Assembly: GCF_019097595.1 (NCBI RefSeq)
Contig: NC_080715.1
Coordinates: 27,502,855 to 27,566,854, forward strand
Direction: 5' to 3'
DNA length: 64,000 nucleotides
Source of the DNA: Hemibagrus wyckioides
Lineage: Eukaryota > Chordata > Actinopteri > Siluriformes > Bagridae
Shown: positions 1-21,231 of the stretch, in pieces
Numbering within the stretch: the stretch's first letter is position 1
Layout of the letters: each line of letters starts with the position of its first letter
Program-made: the position numbers and the translations under genes
Notes under the pieces: model-generated
Told to the model about the DNA's origin: nothing
Databases searched by the model: none
Seen by the model: the letters and a program-made list of their open reading frames with translations, nothing else

Positions 1-394
1 GGAGCAGAGTAGTAAGTGCAATAATACTTCAATGGAAGTTGTCATCTAGAATAGCAGTTAAAGCAGCTGAAAATATGTGAGATCAATGAATAAAATATAT
101 GTAAAAAATCCCCTTTGCCACCCAGAACAATTATAAAACAGCAGAAATGAGAATGTGCTTTGTTAATGATAGGCTACTATACAGTGCTCATTCATGTAAA
201 AGGAAGTCAGATTATGACAGGACATCCCTCAGTTTTGCATGATTACAATTTTGTAATCACATGTTTTAAGATGATAATCACAAACAAAGAAAAAACAATA
301 TTGCACAAACCTAGTATCAATTGTTCATACCTGAGCTATGTTTAAGAACGTTCCAGCATACATGAAGACTCAGTAAACAAGCTCTTATGTAAGC

Positions 395-402
395 TATAAA
401 AG
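395..402 (+). promoter_or_regulatory. TATA box of the IFI44-like gene
   Basis: TATAAAAG lies in a short stretch upstream of a purine/pyrimidine-rich leader exon that ends in a canonical splice donor at 575. By the usual 25-32 bp spacing, transcription would begin at about 425-432. The position is inferred from the motif and from the gene structure downstream; there is no transcript evidence. Confidence 0.6.
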
Positions 403-411
403 GCAGATACC

Positions 412-427
412 TTTCACTTTCGATTTC
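412..427 (-). promoter_or_regulatory. Interferon-stimulated response element (triple GAAA)
   Basis: Read on the minus strand this is GAAATCGAAAGTGAAA, three GAAA half-sites each separated by two bases. This is the ideal IRF/ISGF3 (STAT1-STAT2-IRF9) arrangement. It sits 10 bp downstream of the TATA box, so it overlaps or abuts the predicted start site, whereas most known ISREs lie upstream of TATA. It fits the interferon-induced protein family of the gene behind it. The decayed paralogues carry only a weak ISRE-like T-run at about 16551-16570 and 20603-20620. Confidence 0.75.
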
Positions 428-574
428 TCAGCAACACTCCCTTTCCCCTCTGCACACAAATACAGCAGCAAAAGTGAAAGAGGACTTATTACAAAAGAAG
501 AGCTGCACATCCAGAAGAGCAGAGAGAGAGAGAAACACACACACATCTTAAATTTACTCTAACCTTCAACAAAG
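428..574 (+). other. Predicted non-coding first exon of the IFI44-like gene
   Basis: The segment runs from the predicted start site to an exact AAAG|GTAAGT donor at 575. It has no useful open frame and contains short GA and CA runs (about 521-545). The next exon (2759-2791) has an acceptor and the start codon, so this is taken as 5' untranslated sequence. The 5' boundary is approximate. Confidence 0.55.
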
Positions 575-620
575 GTAAGTTCTTTTCATTTAAAATGATC
601 ATCTGTGCTATACAAAACAC

Positions 621-657
<37 letters not shown>

Positions 658-978
658 TATGCACACAAAACACACGCGCACACACAGTTCTACTAATTAC
701 TTTAAGACATGATCGCATTGTTGCTATTAATTTTGTTGTCATTATATTTTTATTCACAAGTGCCATGTATACTTTTTTTTGCTATGTCACCCGCTTCATT
801 ACCTTTAGGGCAGGGTCTCCAGCACGTTGCTCCAACTTCCAAGTAGCTCGCCGAGATTTTTACAGAACATGTGCAAAATTGATCAAATCAAATGAACTCA
901 AAAAACCTGTTTAAATTTTATTCCAATCAAACTCACAGATGTCTCATCCCTTTCCAGTGTACCGACATCTGAGTCTCC

Positions 979-1995
979 GGTGTACTTTCTGGTATTTGAA
1001 GTTTCTTTTTATAAACACAAACCAAAAACGAAAATGAAATCGTTTTTTAATGATGTGATGAAAATGTCAGACACCTTTTTAAAATTAGACTTGATTTTCT
1101 TTCCTCATTTATACTTTAAATAAAGAAAGTTCTATAGTGTAGAAAAACTTACTGAGGTGAAGTTAGTGAGACACACATTCGGAAGCGGTATTTTAGGGAC
1201 CGTCGACAAATTTCTGAACGACTGTGACCCCCAAACTAGTATTAAAATAACTACTTGGACACCCCCACAAGGTACACCTGTTGTCATCCCAAAATATGTC
1301 TACACTGATTTTTATTAACATTTTTATTTATTTATTTGATTAATTAATTAATTAATTAATTTTATTTATTATTTATTTGAAGAAAAAGTCACTTAATTAA
1401 ATTAAAATGAAAATCAACAAAGACATTTCTTGGGATATAAGATCTCTTGTGGGGGTTTCCAAGTAGATTATTTTGGTACTAGTTTTGGGTCACAGGGTCA
1501 CATGACCTAGAAGCTATTGAAGGTATAGTGATTTGTTAAATTAAAAAATAAATGATTCATTACAAATTAATTCACATGATGCACAATTCATACTATCTAT
1601 TAATTAAATTATTATCAATAAATTAACAAAAGCAGCATGCATTGATGCATGGCATGTGTATATTTAAGAAGAAATTAGAATAACTGGGGCACGTAGCCAG
1701 GAAAGTAACAAGTACCACATTTCAGTCGTACAGAAATTTGTCGACGGTCCCTAAAATACCAATTGCGAGTGTCTGTATAACTAACTTCACCGCGGTAGAA
1801 CAAGTAGAAGGTAGAAGAGACACTTTCGGTTTTAGACAAAGAAAATGCAGCTGTTTTTCTACGCTATAGAACTTTCTTTATTTAAAGTATTTTAAAAAGG
1901 TGTCTGACATTTTCATCACATCATTAAAAATGATTTCATTTTCGTTTTTTTGTTTCTGTTTATAAAATGAAACTTCAAATACCAAAAAGTACACG
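979..1995. repeat. Foldback element with ~250 bp inverted arms
   Basis: The left arm (about 979-1228) and right arm (about 1723-1995) are imperfect reverse complements. Shared blocks include TAGGGACCGTCGACAAATTT, AAAATGTCAGACACCTTTTT and GTGTACTTT at the tips. The 500 bp centre is AT-rich. No protein is encoded. It is a MITE or foldback-type element nested in a hAT relic. Confidence 0.65.
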
Positions 1996-2390
1996 GACCC
2001 AAAACGAGTGAGCTGTAGATATTTCTTATTAGTGCAGCTGTTTCAGAGTAAAGTACTCTTTAATATTTCCCATTTGAAAATATACTATTATTTAATCCCA
2101 TAAAGTTCAATACTATGTCTCTGTTTATTAATATTAAATTAATATTACCTTTAATATCAAAGTCTTCTCTTTTTTACAAAAAGATTTTTTTTCAGTATTG
2201 CTGAGGCCATCAGGGTAGGTGCCAGGGGACTGGGAAGTAACAATTTAATGATAAATAACAGAATCCATGTGAATGAACGAAATCTGGCAATAATACCTGA
2301 TAAACCTGTGGACATTATTTACAGTTAGGGATAAAATTAGTAACCTAACTTTAAACTTTAGAATATATTTTTTCTATGTTTCTATACTTC

Positions 2391-2456
2391 TGTAACACTG
2401 CTTTTGGCCAATGTCCATTGTTAAAAGTGCTATACAAATAAATTGAATTGAATAGT
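2391..2456 (+). mobile_element. 5'-truncated LINE 3' tail
   Basis: The sequence resembles the 3' end of fish non-LTR retrotransposons: a short AAAGTGCTATACAAATAAA unit followed by TTGAA-type tandem repeats. Only the tail is present, so the family is uncertain. Confidence 0.45.
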
Positions 2457-2766
2457 TTGGTTTGGTTTGGTAAGCTATGTAAATAAATGTTACTAATAAT
2501 ATAGTACACAAGTAGCTCTTGGCCACCTTCATTTTGTCAAAGTAGCTCTCAGAGAAAAAAGGTTGGAGACCCCTACTCTAGATAGACTGCAGGTCAGGCA
2601 GCTGAAAGCGGATGGTGAGCTTAGCTGATCACACACCCTCTGGTAACGCTGCCTATACTGCTTGGTACTGTTCCCAAACCAGTCTGTGAATCTTCCCATC
2701 AGGATGCTGTCAATGCTTTCAATATCTTAATAATATTTCATTTTTTTCTTCAATGTAGGGTCAAAC

Positions 2767-13572
<10,806 letters not shown>

Positions 13573-13840
13573 AGTAATTTCACATAAAATGTGACAAGCA
13601 ATTCTGTATGTTTATTGCCTGTGAACTATATAGTGAACTGTTATTCACTTTCATCTAATCCTTAATGCAACTCACAATGCAGCATATTTTAACACATGAA
13701 ATGTATAGTATATTCATACTATGATCTATATTTTGAAAAGCAGTTTATTGACTGTTACAGATAACATGCATGCTTTGTATATAGTTTCAGAATCCTTGCC
13801 TGTATTTGGCTAAATCTGATGTATTATTCTTTAATGTTTT

Positions 13841-13846
13841 AATAAA
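13841..13846 (+). terminator. Poly(A) signal of the IFI44-like gene
   Basis: AATAAA lies 269 bp downstream of the TAA stop and is followed closely by an A-run and a T/G-rich stretch. It is the best polyadenylation signal after the last exon. The 3' UTR (13573 to about 13865) shows no other feature. Confidence 0.6.
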
Positions 13847-13865
13847 ACAAAAAAAATGTGTATGT

Positions 13866-14154
13866 TTGATATGAGATTTTGTTTGATAATATGTGCAATT
13901 GTTATTTAAATTACATGATACTGATACTAAATGATAAAATGATTAAATGATACTACATGAGACATTGCAAAATAGTAGCTTAAACAATATGAAGGATGCA
14001 ACAAACCATTTCCTGCTACAGAAGATGGACACATAGATTAAATGAAATTAAACACCTGTGATGGCCACTGGAGAATCTTACTGAAATGAAATAATTAATA
14101 ACAAACTTCAACAACACAATGAATAGGCAAGTCAGCTGAGGCAGTGTGATGCTC
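13866..14154. other. Intergenic, nothing recognised
   Basis: AT-rich unique-looking sequence between the end of the IFI44-like gene and a Tc1 relic. No gene, repeat end or RNA is seen. Confidence 0.5.
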
Positions 14155-14615
14155 TAGGCAATGTTCTTATTGAAAAACTGTGGGTCCTGGCATTCATGTG
14201 GATGTTATTTTGACACATACCACCTACCTAAACACTGCTGTAGACCAAGTACACCTATGGCAATAATATTCCCTAATTGTAGTGGGATAGTCCCTAATTG
14301 TCAGCAGGATAATTCCAGGGAGAAACATGACAAAGTGTTCAAGGTGCTGCCTTGGCCTCCATTTCCTCAGATCTCAATTCAATCCAGCATCTGTGAGATG
14401 TCCTGGACAAACAAGTCCAATCCATGCAGGCTCCACCCTGCAGCTTAAAGACTTGAAGATCTGCTGCTAATGTCTTTGTGTCAGATACCACAGCACACTT
14501 TCAGAAGTCTTGTGAATTACTCAACTGTTTAGAGCCATTTTTGCCACAAGTGGGGGAACTAAACAATATTAGTCAGGTGGTTTTAATGGTATCGCTGATT
14601 GGTAAAGCCTGGCAA
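14155..14615 (+). mobile_element. Tc1-like transposase 3' half, decayed
   Basis: The + strand preserves the C-terminal half of a Tc1-like transposase, including KVFKVLPWPP with a decayed PDLNPIEHLW region after it, then the element end TGGTTTTAATGGTATCGCTG, resembling the family's GGTCATAATGTTATGCCTGATCGGTG-type tip. It is the same family as relics near 24945, 58040 and 61866. The 5' half is missing. Confidence 0.6.
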
Positions 14616-14929
14616 CTATACCAGTTACACCAAAAGTAATTCCTGTTTACATCACTGCCCACACCTGAGGTGTTTATTAATCATTTTTGAAGGTAATTCT
14701 TGTGTACATCAAATGCAGCCAACAGGCATTGGCATTTCACTGCACATTAGTGGTCACTACACCACCATATAAAGACTAAATAGTGATGATATAGAGTGCA
14801 AGACATTTTCAGTAAATTTTCAAGTTCACATGGGTCAAATAAAACAAGGCAGTGGGCTATATCTGGAGTGTGGGGCTCGATTAGAAATCATTTAATTAAT
14901 GTACTTAAAATTTTTTTTATATAAAAACT

Positions 14930-16030
14930 TTAACTTCAGTGCAACACTGAACATTTTCAGGCTGGTGTTTATCAGTTCTCATCACACCAGATGGAAATCA
15001 TAAAAACACTACCAGAGTAAGCACAGTATTTGAAATATCATCCAAACCAGTTAGCACAACCAGACCATATAGCACTTTGTGTTGTTTGTCCTTTTTTGTC
15101 ATGGACCACTTGGACCTACCACACATGTTAGCAGTCGGATATTTATACATGTGAAAGTAAGTGTGCTTGTTATTGAATGCAGAGGGGAGAAAGACCACAC
15201 TGGGCTCTGTGTATGCTCTGCTATGCCTAGAGATAGATAGCGAAAGATATTTGAGAGTAAGTTTATTTTATTTTACCTTTCTACCCCAGTTTAACAAAGT
15301 ATGTTCTTTGATGTTAATGAAAATGTTACCTTTTCGTTTCTTTTCTCAAGATATTCTAACTCTTTTATTTGTGTATATCTGAAGAGATAAGGTATGGTGT
15401 ATAATCATAAATGTATATTGTTGGATTTGTGAGCAGCGTTTCATTTGTATTTTCTCTGTTTAGGAGGCTGCTACAAACAATTTCATTCCTTTGTTTAAAA
15501 CTGTACTTTATTTATTTAATGTTGATAATCTAAAAAATGTAAAAAATAACCTATTTAATGCTGTGCCCCTCAGGTCACAGTCATGTATAAAAGATCCTCA
15601 CATAAAATATATTTGTTGTGATTGTCCTTATATCATGACTTACCAAAGAGGGCCCACACATGTGAGTCTTTGTTTCCTGTTTTCGTTTCCAGTACATGCG
15701 TCCAGTTTCATGTTTCATATTTCCATGTTTGATATGTCTTTTTTCTGTTTTAGTTAAATTCCTAGCATTTTCCTGTACCTGTTTTTCCCTGTTAACTTTA
15801 TCCTGCATTTGGGTCAGAACTCATAAGACTCTCACAGTTTTATTCAGTTCAACTCTAAAGCTCCAATAGCTGAGAGCAGCCTTTATTACAACAAACATCC
15901 AAGTCTAAAGATGCATTGCCTGGTGTGTCAGCACCAGCATGATTTCAATAATGGGCAACGATTTCATCAAAAATTGTATTTGCGTATGAAACATTGCTAC
16001 TGAAATGGGTGAGTTAGCTCTTCAGCTCAG
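14930..16030 (+). pseudogene. IFI44-like exon fragment (paralogue copy 1b)
   Basis: The region matches the intron-plus-exon segment 26165-26560 of copy 3. The exon equivalent to 12230-12401 is at 15848-16008 with an acceptor and a GTGAGT donor. It is 161 nt instead of 172, so the frame is lost after the MHCLV segment. No neighbouring IFI44 exons are found. A 740 bp insertion (15097-15836) splits the upstream intron piece. Confidence 0.75.
15097..15836. mobile_element. Putative solo LTR
   Basis: Compared with paralogue introns at 26170-26342 and 38600-38756, this segment is an extra 740 bp block. It begins TGTCATGGACC and ends GACTCTCACA (TG...CA), with near-matching flanks TTTTT and GTTTT. 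This is the form of an LTR left after recombination of a retrotransposon. No coding sequence is present and the family is not identified. Confidence 0.5.
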
Positions 16031-16550
16031 TAATTTATTATCCTATGGCCAAAAAAGTGCAATTCAGTAGCATTTTATTCAACTATTTACAAAAGCAAAA
16101 ACCACAGAAAGACAATAGAAATCCAACTATTATAAAACGCAACCTTTAGATTTACAATAAAAACACTGTGTACTTTATTACTTATGATTGTGTTAAAAAT
16201 GACGTGTTACTATAATAGCAGCTTAGGGTTTTTTTTTTTTTTTTTTTTCTCCCCAGAGTCTAGGTTTTGTTCAAATGTCACTTGTATTAACATCTTAATT
16301 TATGAATGTATGTGCTTAAATTCAAACTGTAATTCGGGCTTTACATAGATTTTAGATTCTGTCAATAAGGAAAGCAGAACAACAACAATTAAATCAAATT
16401 TTAGTCAACCAAAATTAAAATAATCAAAATCATGCTCATGCTTCATGTAAGCATACATGGAAAATGTTTAATTAATGCCATGCTAAATCATCATACAAAA
16501 TACGAAATTGACCATATAAACCCAGATAGCCTTAAAAAAGCAGCAGCAAA

Positions 16551-18765
16551 GAAGTTTTATTTTTCATTCCACAAATACATCCATTCCAGGAAATAGGAAT
16601 TCAAAACCATGTCCTGAACTGCAGATACAGAACTGTAGACAGAGAATGACACACTGACTTCAATCAAAATTTCATTCTTCTTATAAAAGTATGTCAACTT
16701 GCTCTTTGGTATGGAAGTTACTAAATGAAAGTTTGATCATACATTATATATTTGATCATATATTATATAATATGAGTAAAGAAAATGTGCTAATCTGGAT
16801 TTAACCTGCTATGCTATTTCTTATTAACACAAATTAAGCACAGCAAAAATAATCTGTTGTCCGAGCAGACATGCAGACATCCACATTTTAATTTCTGTTT
16901 GCTTTTGCTATGTCATTTTTCTCATTTTCATATGTTATACTGACAATGGAAATATTATCATTAACATGGTAAACAGTATGAAAGTTAATATAGCTTCAAA
17001 CATAGGATCATTTTCATCCAAGCCTGGTATGTAACATAAATGCAAGCATTTATTTAAACATAGTCTAAGGTTGAATTAAAGTATTATTAATTAATAATAT
17101 TACAGTATTATTAAATTGGACCACACTGTACTTGGCAGTCTTTCTGTCTCTCCATGCACATGAACATGTTTTTCGTAATTCATTTTCAGCATATCATTAA
17201 AGAGACACTTCATTACTACTTCACCCCTTTACTGCTGTACTCTTACAGAATTATACCTTATTTTGTAGTTCTAAAAAATAAAAGCTAGGTATGATAAATT
17301 AGAAAACACCAAACTCTACTTTGGTGTAGAAGATCAAGACTATACTCTGTCTGGATAAAAGGATAAGTGGTTCAATTTTGTGAAACCTGATCTCAGAAAT
17401 CTTACAGCATAACACAACCCCAAATAAACATTTATTCAAAAATTCCAAGTGGTTTTAGAATTATTCTTATAAAACTTTTCAGTAGCTTTTGTCACAGTTC
17501 TGGCTAATAAAGAAGCTACAGTTGGAGACCATGTTATTCTTCAATGCGAGGCAAATGCAGCAAATTGAATCGCATTATGGGACAAAGATGACCATAAATT
17601 TGTGTTTGTGTGGATGGCAAGCACACTGTGAAGAACATTGGTACAACGTTTGGAAATCGCAAAAGCCCAGGAGAGCGATGAAGGAAGCTACACCATAAAC
17701 CTGAGCAACAGATCAGGTACCAGCTCATGTTCTGCCCTTGTCAGAATTAGGTAAGTAAGAACTCTTTACTTCATTGTCTACGACAAAATCCTGTAACACA
17801 TTATTACTGTATGTTGAAATAGTTTTGTAGTATTGTATATTTTAATTACTAGAGGGTTTTTTTTTCACAATCATAATCGTCTGCCTATGTAACACATGTC
17901 TTAATCTTATTCATAACTCAACTTCACCAAACAAAATCTGGAAATTTCTAGAAAGACTTGTTTTTCCAGGATGTATCCAGGTCTGCCAACTTATTCCCCA
18001 TTTGTCCAAAAATTTCTCATTAATACATTGCATTTGTGACTGCATGTTTTTAATTGGAGTCAAGCAGGAGATTGGAATAATAATAATAATAATAATAAAA
18101 AAAATAAAAAAAACTACAGCTACAACTGCCCTTTGTAGTAAACCTGATATAGTTATAATATAATTAATTTGAAAATTAGAATGAAATTCAGGTATTATTT
18201 TAATTATTATTAATGATTACAATCAAACCCATACTACAACCAATCAGCTTTGTGTAAATATTCTTAGATTCACCTTAAGCACATGTTACTATCAATAATT
18301 TCTTACAGCAATTCAGGAATGGATGCAGGAAAATCTAGCACCATAAACACCATCAGAACTGTTTTTGAAGGACGTCAGTTTGTCAACTGTCTGGCTGCTA
18401 CAGGATCTACTACAACTCACACTTTACACGTGAGTCAATGTAAAGTGTATTGACAAAGGATAATTTGTGCAACATCTACAAAAGCAAGATCTCAGATAAT
18501 GTAAGTAATTATGTGCAAGCATCAATGAAGTATATTTAATTATCATATTATAACTGAGAATTTAATGACACTATGTGTCTCTGTGTGTATCCAGATGCAG
18601 TATGAACCGTATTTGAACCGTATTTTTCCTGTGTGCAACTATCACGAGGAGACCCACATCAATGAGGACATCAACTACCTGATGCTGGATGCCTTTACAC
18701 ATGTTGTTTATTGGGCAAATGACTATGTGGTCAAATTTGTCAGCAATCAGTTTCATGCAGAATAA
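16551..18765 (+). pseudogene. IFI44-like pseudogene, copy 2
   Basis: A leader exon like copy 3's ends at 16688 (GTATGT donor). The start exon (16994-17026) has ATA in place of ATG. The Ig exon (17486-17750) has a TGA at 17566-17568 and frameshifts. Two deletions follow: the small pre-GTPase exon is fused directly to the end of Walker A (18309-18429, reading GAATGGATGCAGGAAAATCT), and the middle exons are lost so that the intron after it runs straight into half of the G4 exon (about 18450-18500). The last exon (18595-18765) is open, 57 codons, with a 15-nt in-frame deletion. A protein of the family cannot be made from it. Confidence 0.85.
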
Positions 18766-20272
18766 CTGACATTCACACATAACCTTCAAATCGACACAGT
18801 TGATAATGTGATAATGACCAAATTAGATAGGGTGAGCTATGCCACAATGAGGACTCTCTCTCTGTGATTATTTGATGCCAAAGCTGATTATGATTATGTT
18901 GCTTCAGGGATCAGAAAGTCACACTATCAGAATGTAGCTAGAATATATTCTCAGTTTGCATATATTTTTCTTATATGGAATTATGTTTATTCACATATTT
19001 CTTAATGTGTCTGGGTTCTATAAACAATCACCTAATTAGATGCAAATCACATCTTTCAGATTCATCTTTTCACTTTCAGATAATAGATAAAATTACTGCT
19101 ATTGTACTAAGTTGTTTCTCATTCTGAGATTATTTGTCTTCCGGAGTCATGCCCCAATCAATATAATTATTATTTTAAAAATCATTTTGAACATTTTAAT
19201 ATAAAGCAGTACCATGGCCTACCCTAGAACAGAGAAAAATGTTCATGCTTTAATAATGAATGGTGTAATGTCTTAGTAAGGGTCAGTTTTGTTTTTATAT
19301 CAGGACAATTAATCTTAATGCCTTAAAGTCCTTCTGGAGATACCAGATATACCTCCATGTGGCCAGTGCCAGTTATATTATTTAAAACAACAACAACAAA
19401 ATATTACCATTTCCTTAACATATACAAACAATGCACGGTTATAGTTGCATGTGCGATTTTGCCATTTTTTGTGTTTATGAGTGAGTGTGAGACTGTAAAT
19501 AAGCCAAAGCTCGATAAATGCTAGGATTTCATCAATCCATCCATCCATCAAAGAGATGGCTTTTTTTCTGGAATTTTTTTCTGACATTCTTCTGCAACCT
19601 GTCCCTACAGCCTCGCATGGCTTGTGTTGTGCTGCTTCATGCAGTTTTTGCCCTGTGTTGTGTTTGTTAGGCTTTTTTTGTTGTTGTTGTTGTTTTTTTT
19701 TTACTTGAAAATCTTGGTGCCAGACTTGATATATAGTATGTACTATGTATTGAGATTACAATGTCAAAGATCTGATATGATATTTTATCAAAATTTGAAA
19801 CAGTTGTCTAGATTGTGTTATTTCTATTGAAATCATTTCTGGATTGTTTTATTGTGTTAGCAGAATACTAAATTGTTAGCTAATTCTGTGTTTTCTGGTT
19901 ATAGTTTCTATGATTGATTGATTGATTGAGTGATTGATTGTGTGTGTGTGTTTTAGGGTAGGCATTGAGCCGTTCTGTTATGGAGTGATTTTCGGTTACA
20001 GAGTGCTGTTTCTTTGTGTATAATTCCATCCATGTGCTGTGCTGTGTGTGAGCTAAGTGGGCTATGTAATTGGTAGTGAGATACTACCCTATTTTAGGAA
20101 ATTGTCGAGATTGAAGCTGGTTTCCTGCCCTGAGTAGATTCCAGCTCTAGTGTTTATTTATGTAAGTTTAGTATATGAAAATGTGTGAGGGCTTTGTTGA
20201 GGTTAGGCAGCTACTTTAAATGGTATTTGGATCTGGGTTTAAGCTTTTATTTCATTTTTTTTTTTTTTTTAA
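18766..20272 (+). other. Duplicated 3' flank of IFI44-like copy 2
   Basis: The sequence is shared with the 3' flanks of copy 3 (33481-34340) and copy 4 (39326 to about 40350), showing that the duplication unit extended beyond the gene. It contains a CATC/GATT simple-repeat patch (19535-19552 and 19910-19940). No coding potential is seen. Confidence 0.6.
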
Positions 20273-20333
20273 ATGTACTGTATCAGCTATATATGGTGGA
20301 AATGACAATAAAAGATTCTTGAATTGAAATTCC
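20273..20333 (+). mobile_element. Short Rex1-like LINE 3' tail
   Basis: It is the reverse complement of the 3' end of the LINE at 7846 (CAGCTATATATGGTGGAAAT, then CAATAAAAGATTCTTGAATT). It is about 60 bp, a severely 5'-truncated insertion. Confidence 0.65.
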
Positions 20334-20796
20334 ACAAGAGGAATTGGCTGTTAAATAATAAATTAATGTGACTAGTTAAATAAGAGAAATGAATATACAC
20401 ACACTCTGTAATTTTGGGTTAACCAAGTCTTTGGATTATGTAAAAAAGGAAACCAGTAGAACAAAAAAAAAAATCAAAAAGTATAAATCATGCTCATGTA
20501 AGCATGGAAGATGTTTCATTGATGCCATGCTAAAACATTATTCATAACAGCAAATTGACCACATAAATCCAGGCAGCCTTAAAAAAAAAGCAAAGCCAGT
20601 AGAGAAGTTTTAGTTTTGTTACCACAGATACACCCGCTCCAGGAAACAAGCATACAAAAATAAGGACATGTCCTGAGCTGCAGACACAGTACTGCAGACA
20701 GAGAACAACACACTGACTTCAGTCAAACTTTCATTCTTCTTATAAAGGTATGTTAACTTGCTATTTAGTATGAAAGTTTCTAAATGAAAGTAGACT

Positions 20797-21231
20797 GAGT
20801 AGACTCCAGCTCTAGTGTTTATTTATGTAAGTTTAGTATATGAAAATGTTTGAGGGCTTTGTTGAGGTTAGGCAGCTACTTTAAATGGTATTTGGATCTT
20901 GGTTCAAGCTTTTATTTCCTTTTTTTTTAAATAAATTGGTTAAGTGCTTACTGTCTTTAGGTTGTGCAACATGAAATAAATAAATAATTGTATTTTTGTA
21001 ATGTCTCTGACTTTCCTATTGGAACAACGAATTTGTGTGCCTTTTTTGATGGTTGGGTAATATCCCCTGTATATGATAACAGGGTGCTATAATCTGCTCT
21101 GTTTGTTTAAACAAATACTGTTTCTTTCTGAACCCACTCATCCATATTTGCCTGTTTGTGTGCTGTTTCTGTCCCTCAGCTGATCATGTTATCTGTTGTT
21201 AATGTCTTGTTTCTTTCGTTTCCTTGTTAGT
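20797..21231 (+). repeat. Displaced copy of the paralogue 3' flank
   Basis: It matches 34190-34650 and, in its first part, 20135-20260 (blocks GAGGGCTTTGTTG and GCAGCTACTTTAAATGGT). It lies inside intron 1 of copy 3, where a 3' flank does not belong, so a rearrangement or template switch placed it there. A hAT element then inserted at its right end. Confidence 0.65.

Larger units (their letters stand above)
811..2575. mobile_element. hAT-like DNA transposon relic in intron 1
   Basis: The ends are CAGGGTCTCCA at 811 and TTGGAGACCCCTA at 2575, a hAT-type inverted terminal pair, followed internally by related AGTAGCTC / GAGCTACT subterminal words. Flanking octamers CTTTAGGG (803-810) and CTCTAGAT (2576-2583) match at five of eight positions, as expected for an old target-site duplication. 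No transposase is recognisable. A foldback element (about 979-1995) and a LINE tail (about 2391-2456) appear to sit inside it. Confidence 0.55.

Noticed and set aside
160..345. 61-codon open frame upstream of the promoter
   Set aside because: Short, no domain, and it ends before the TATA box of the main gene.
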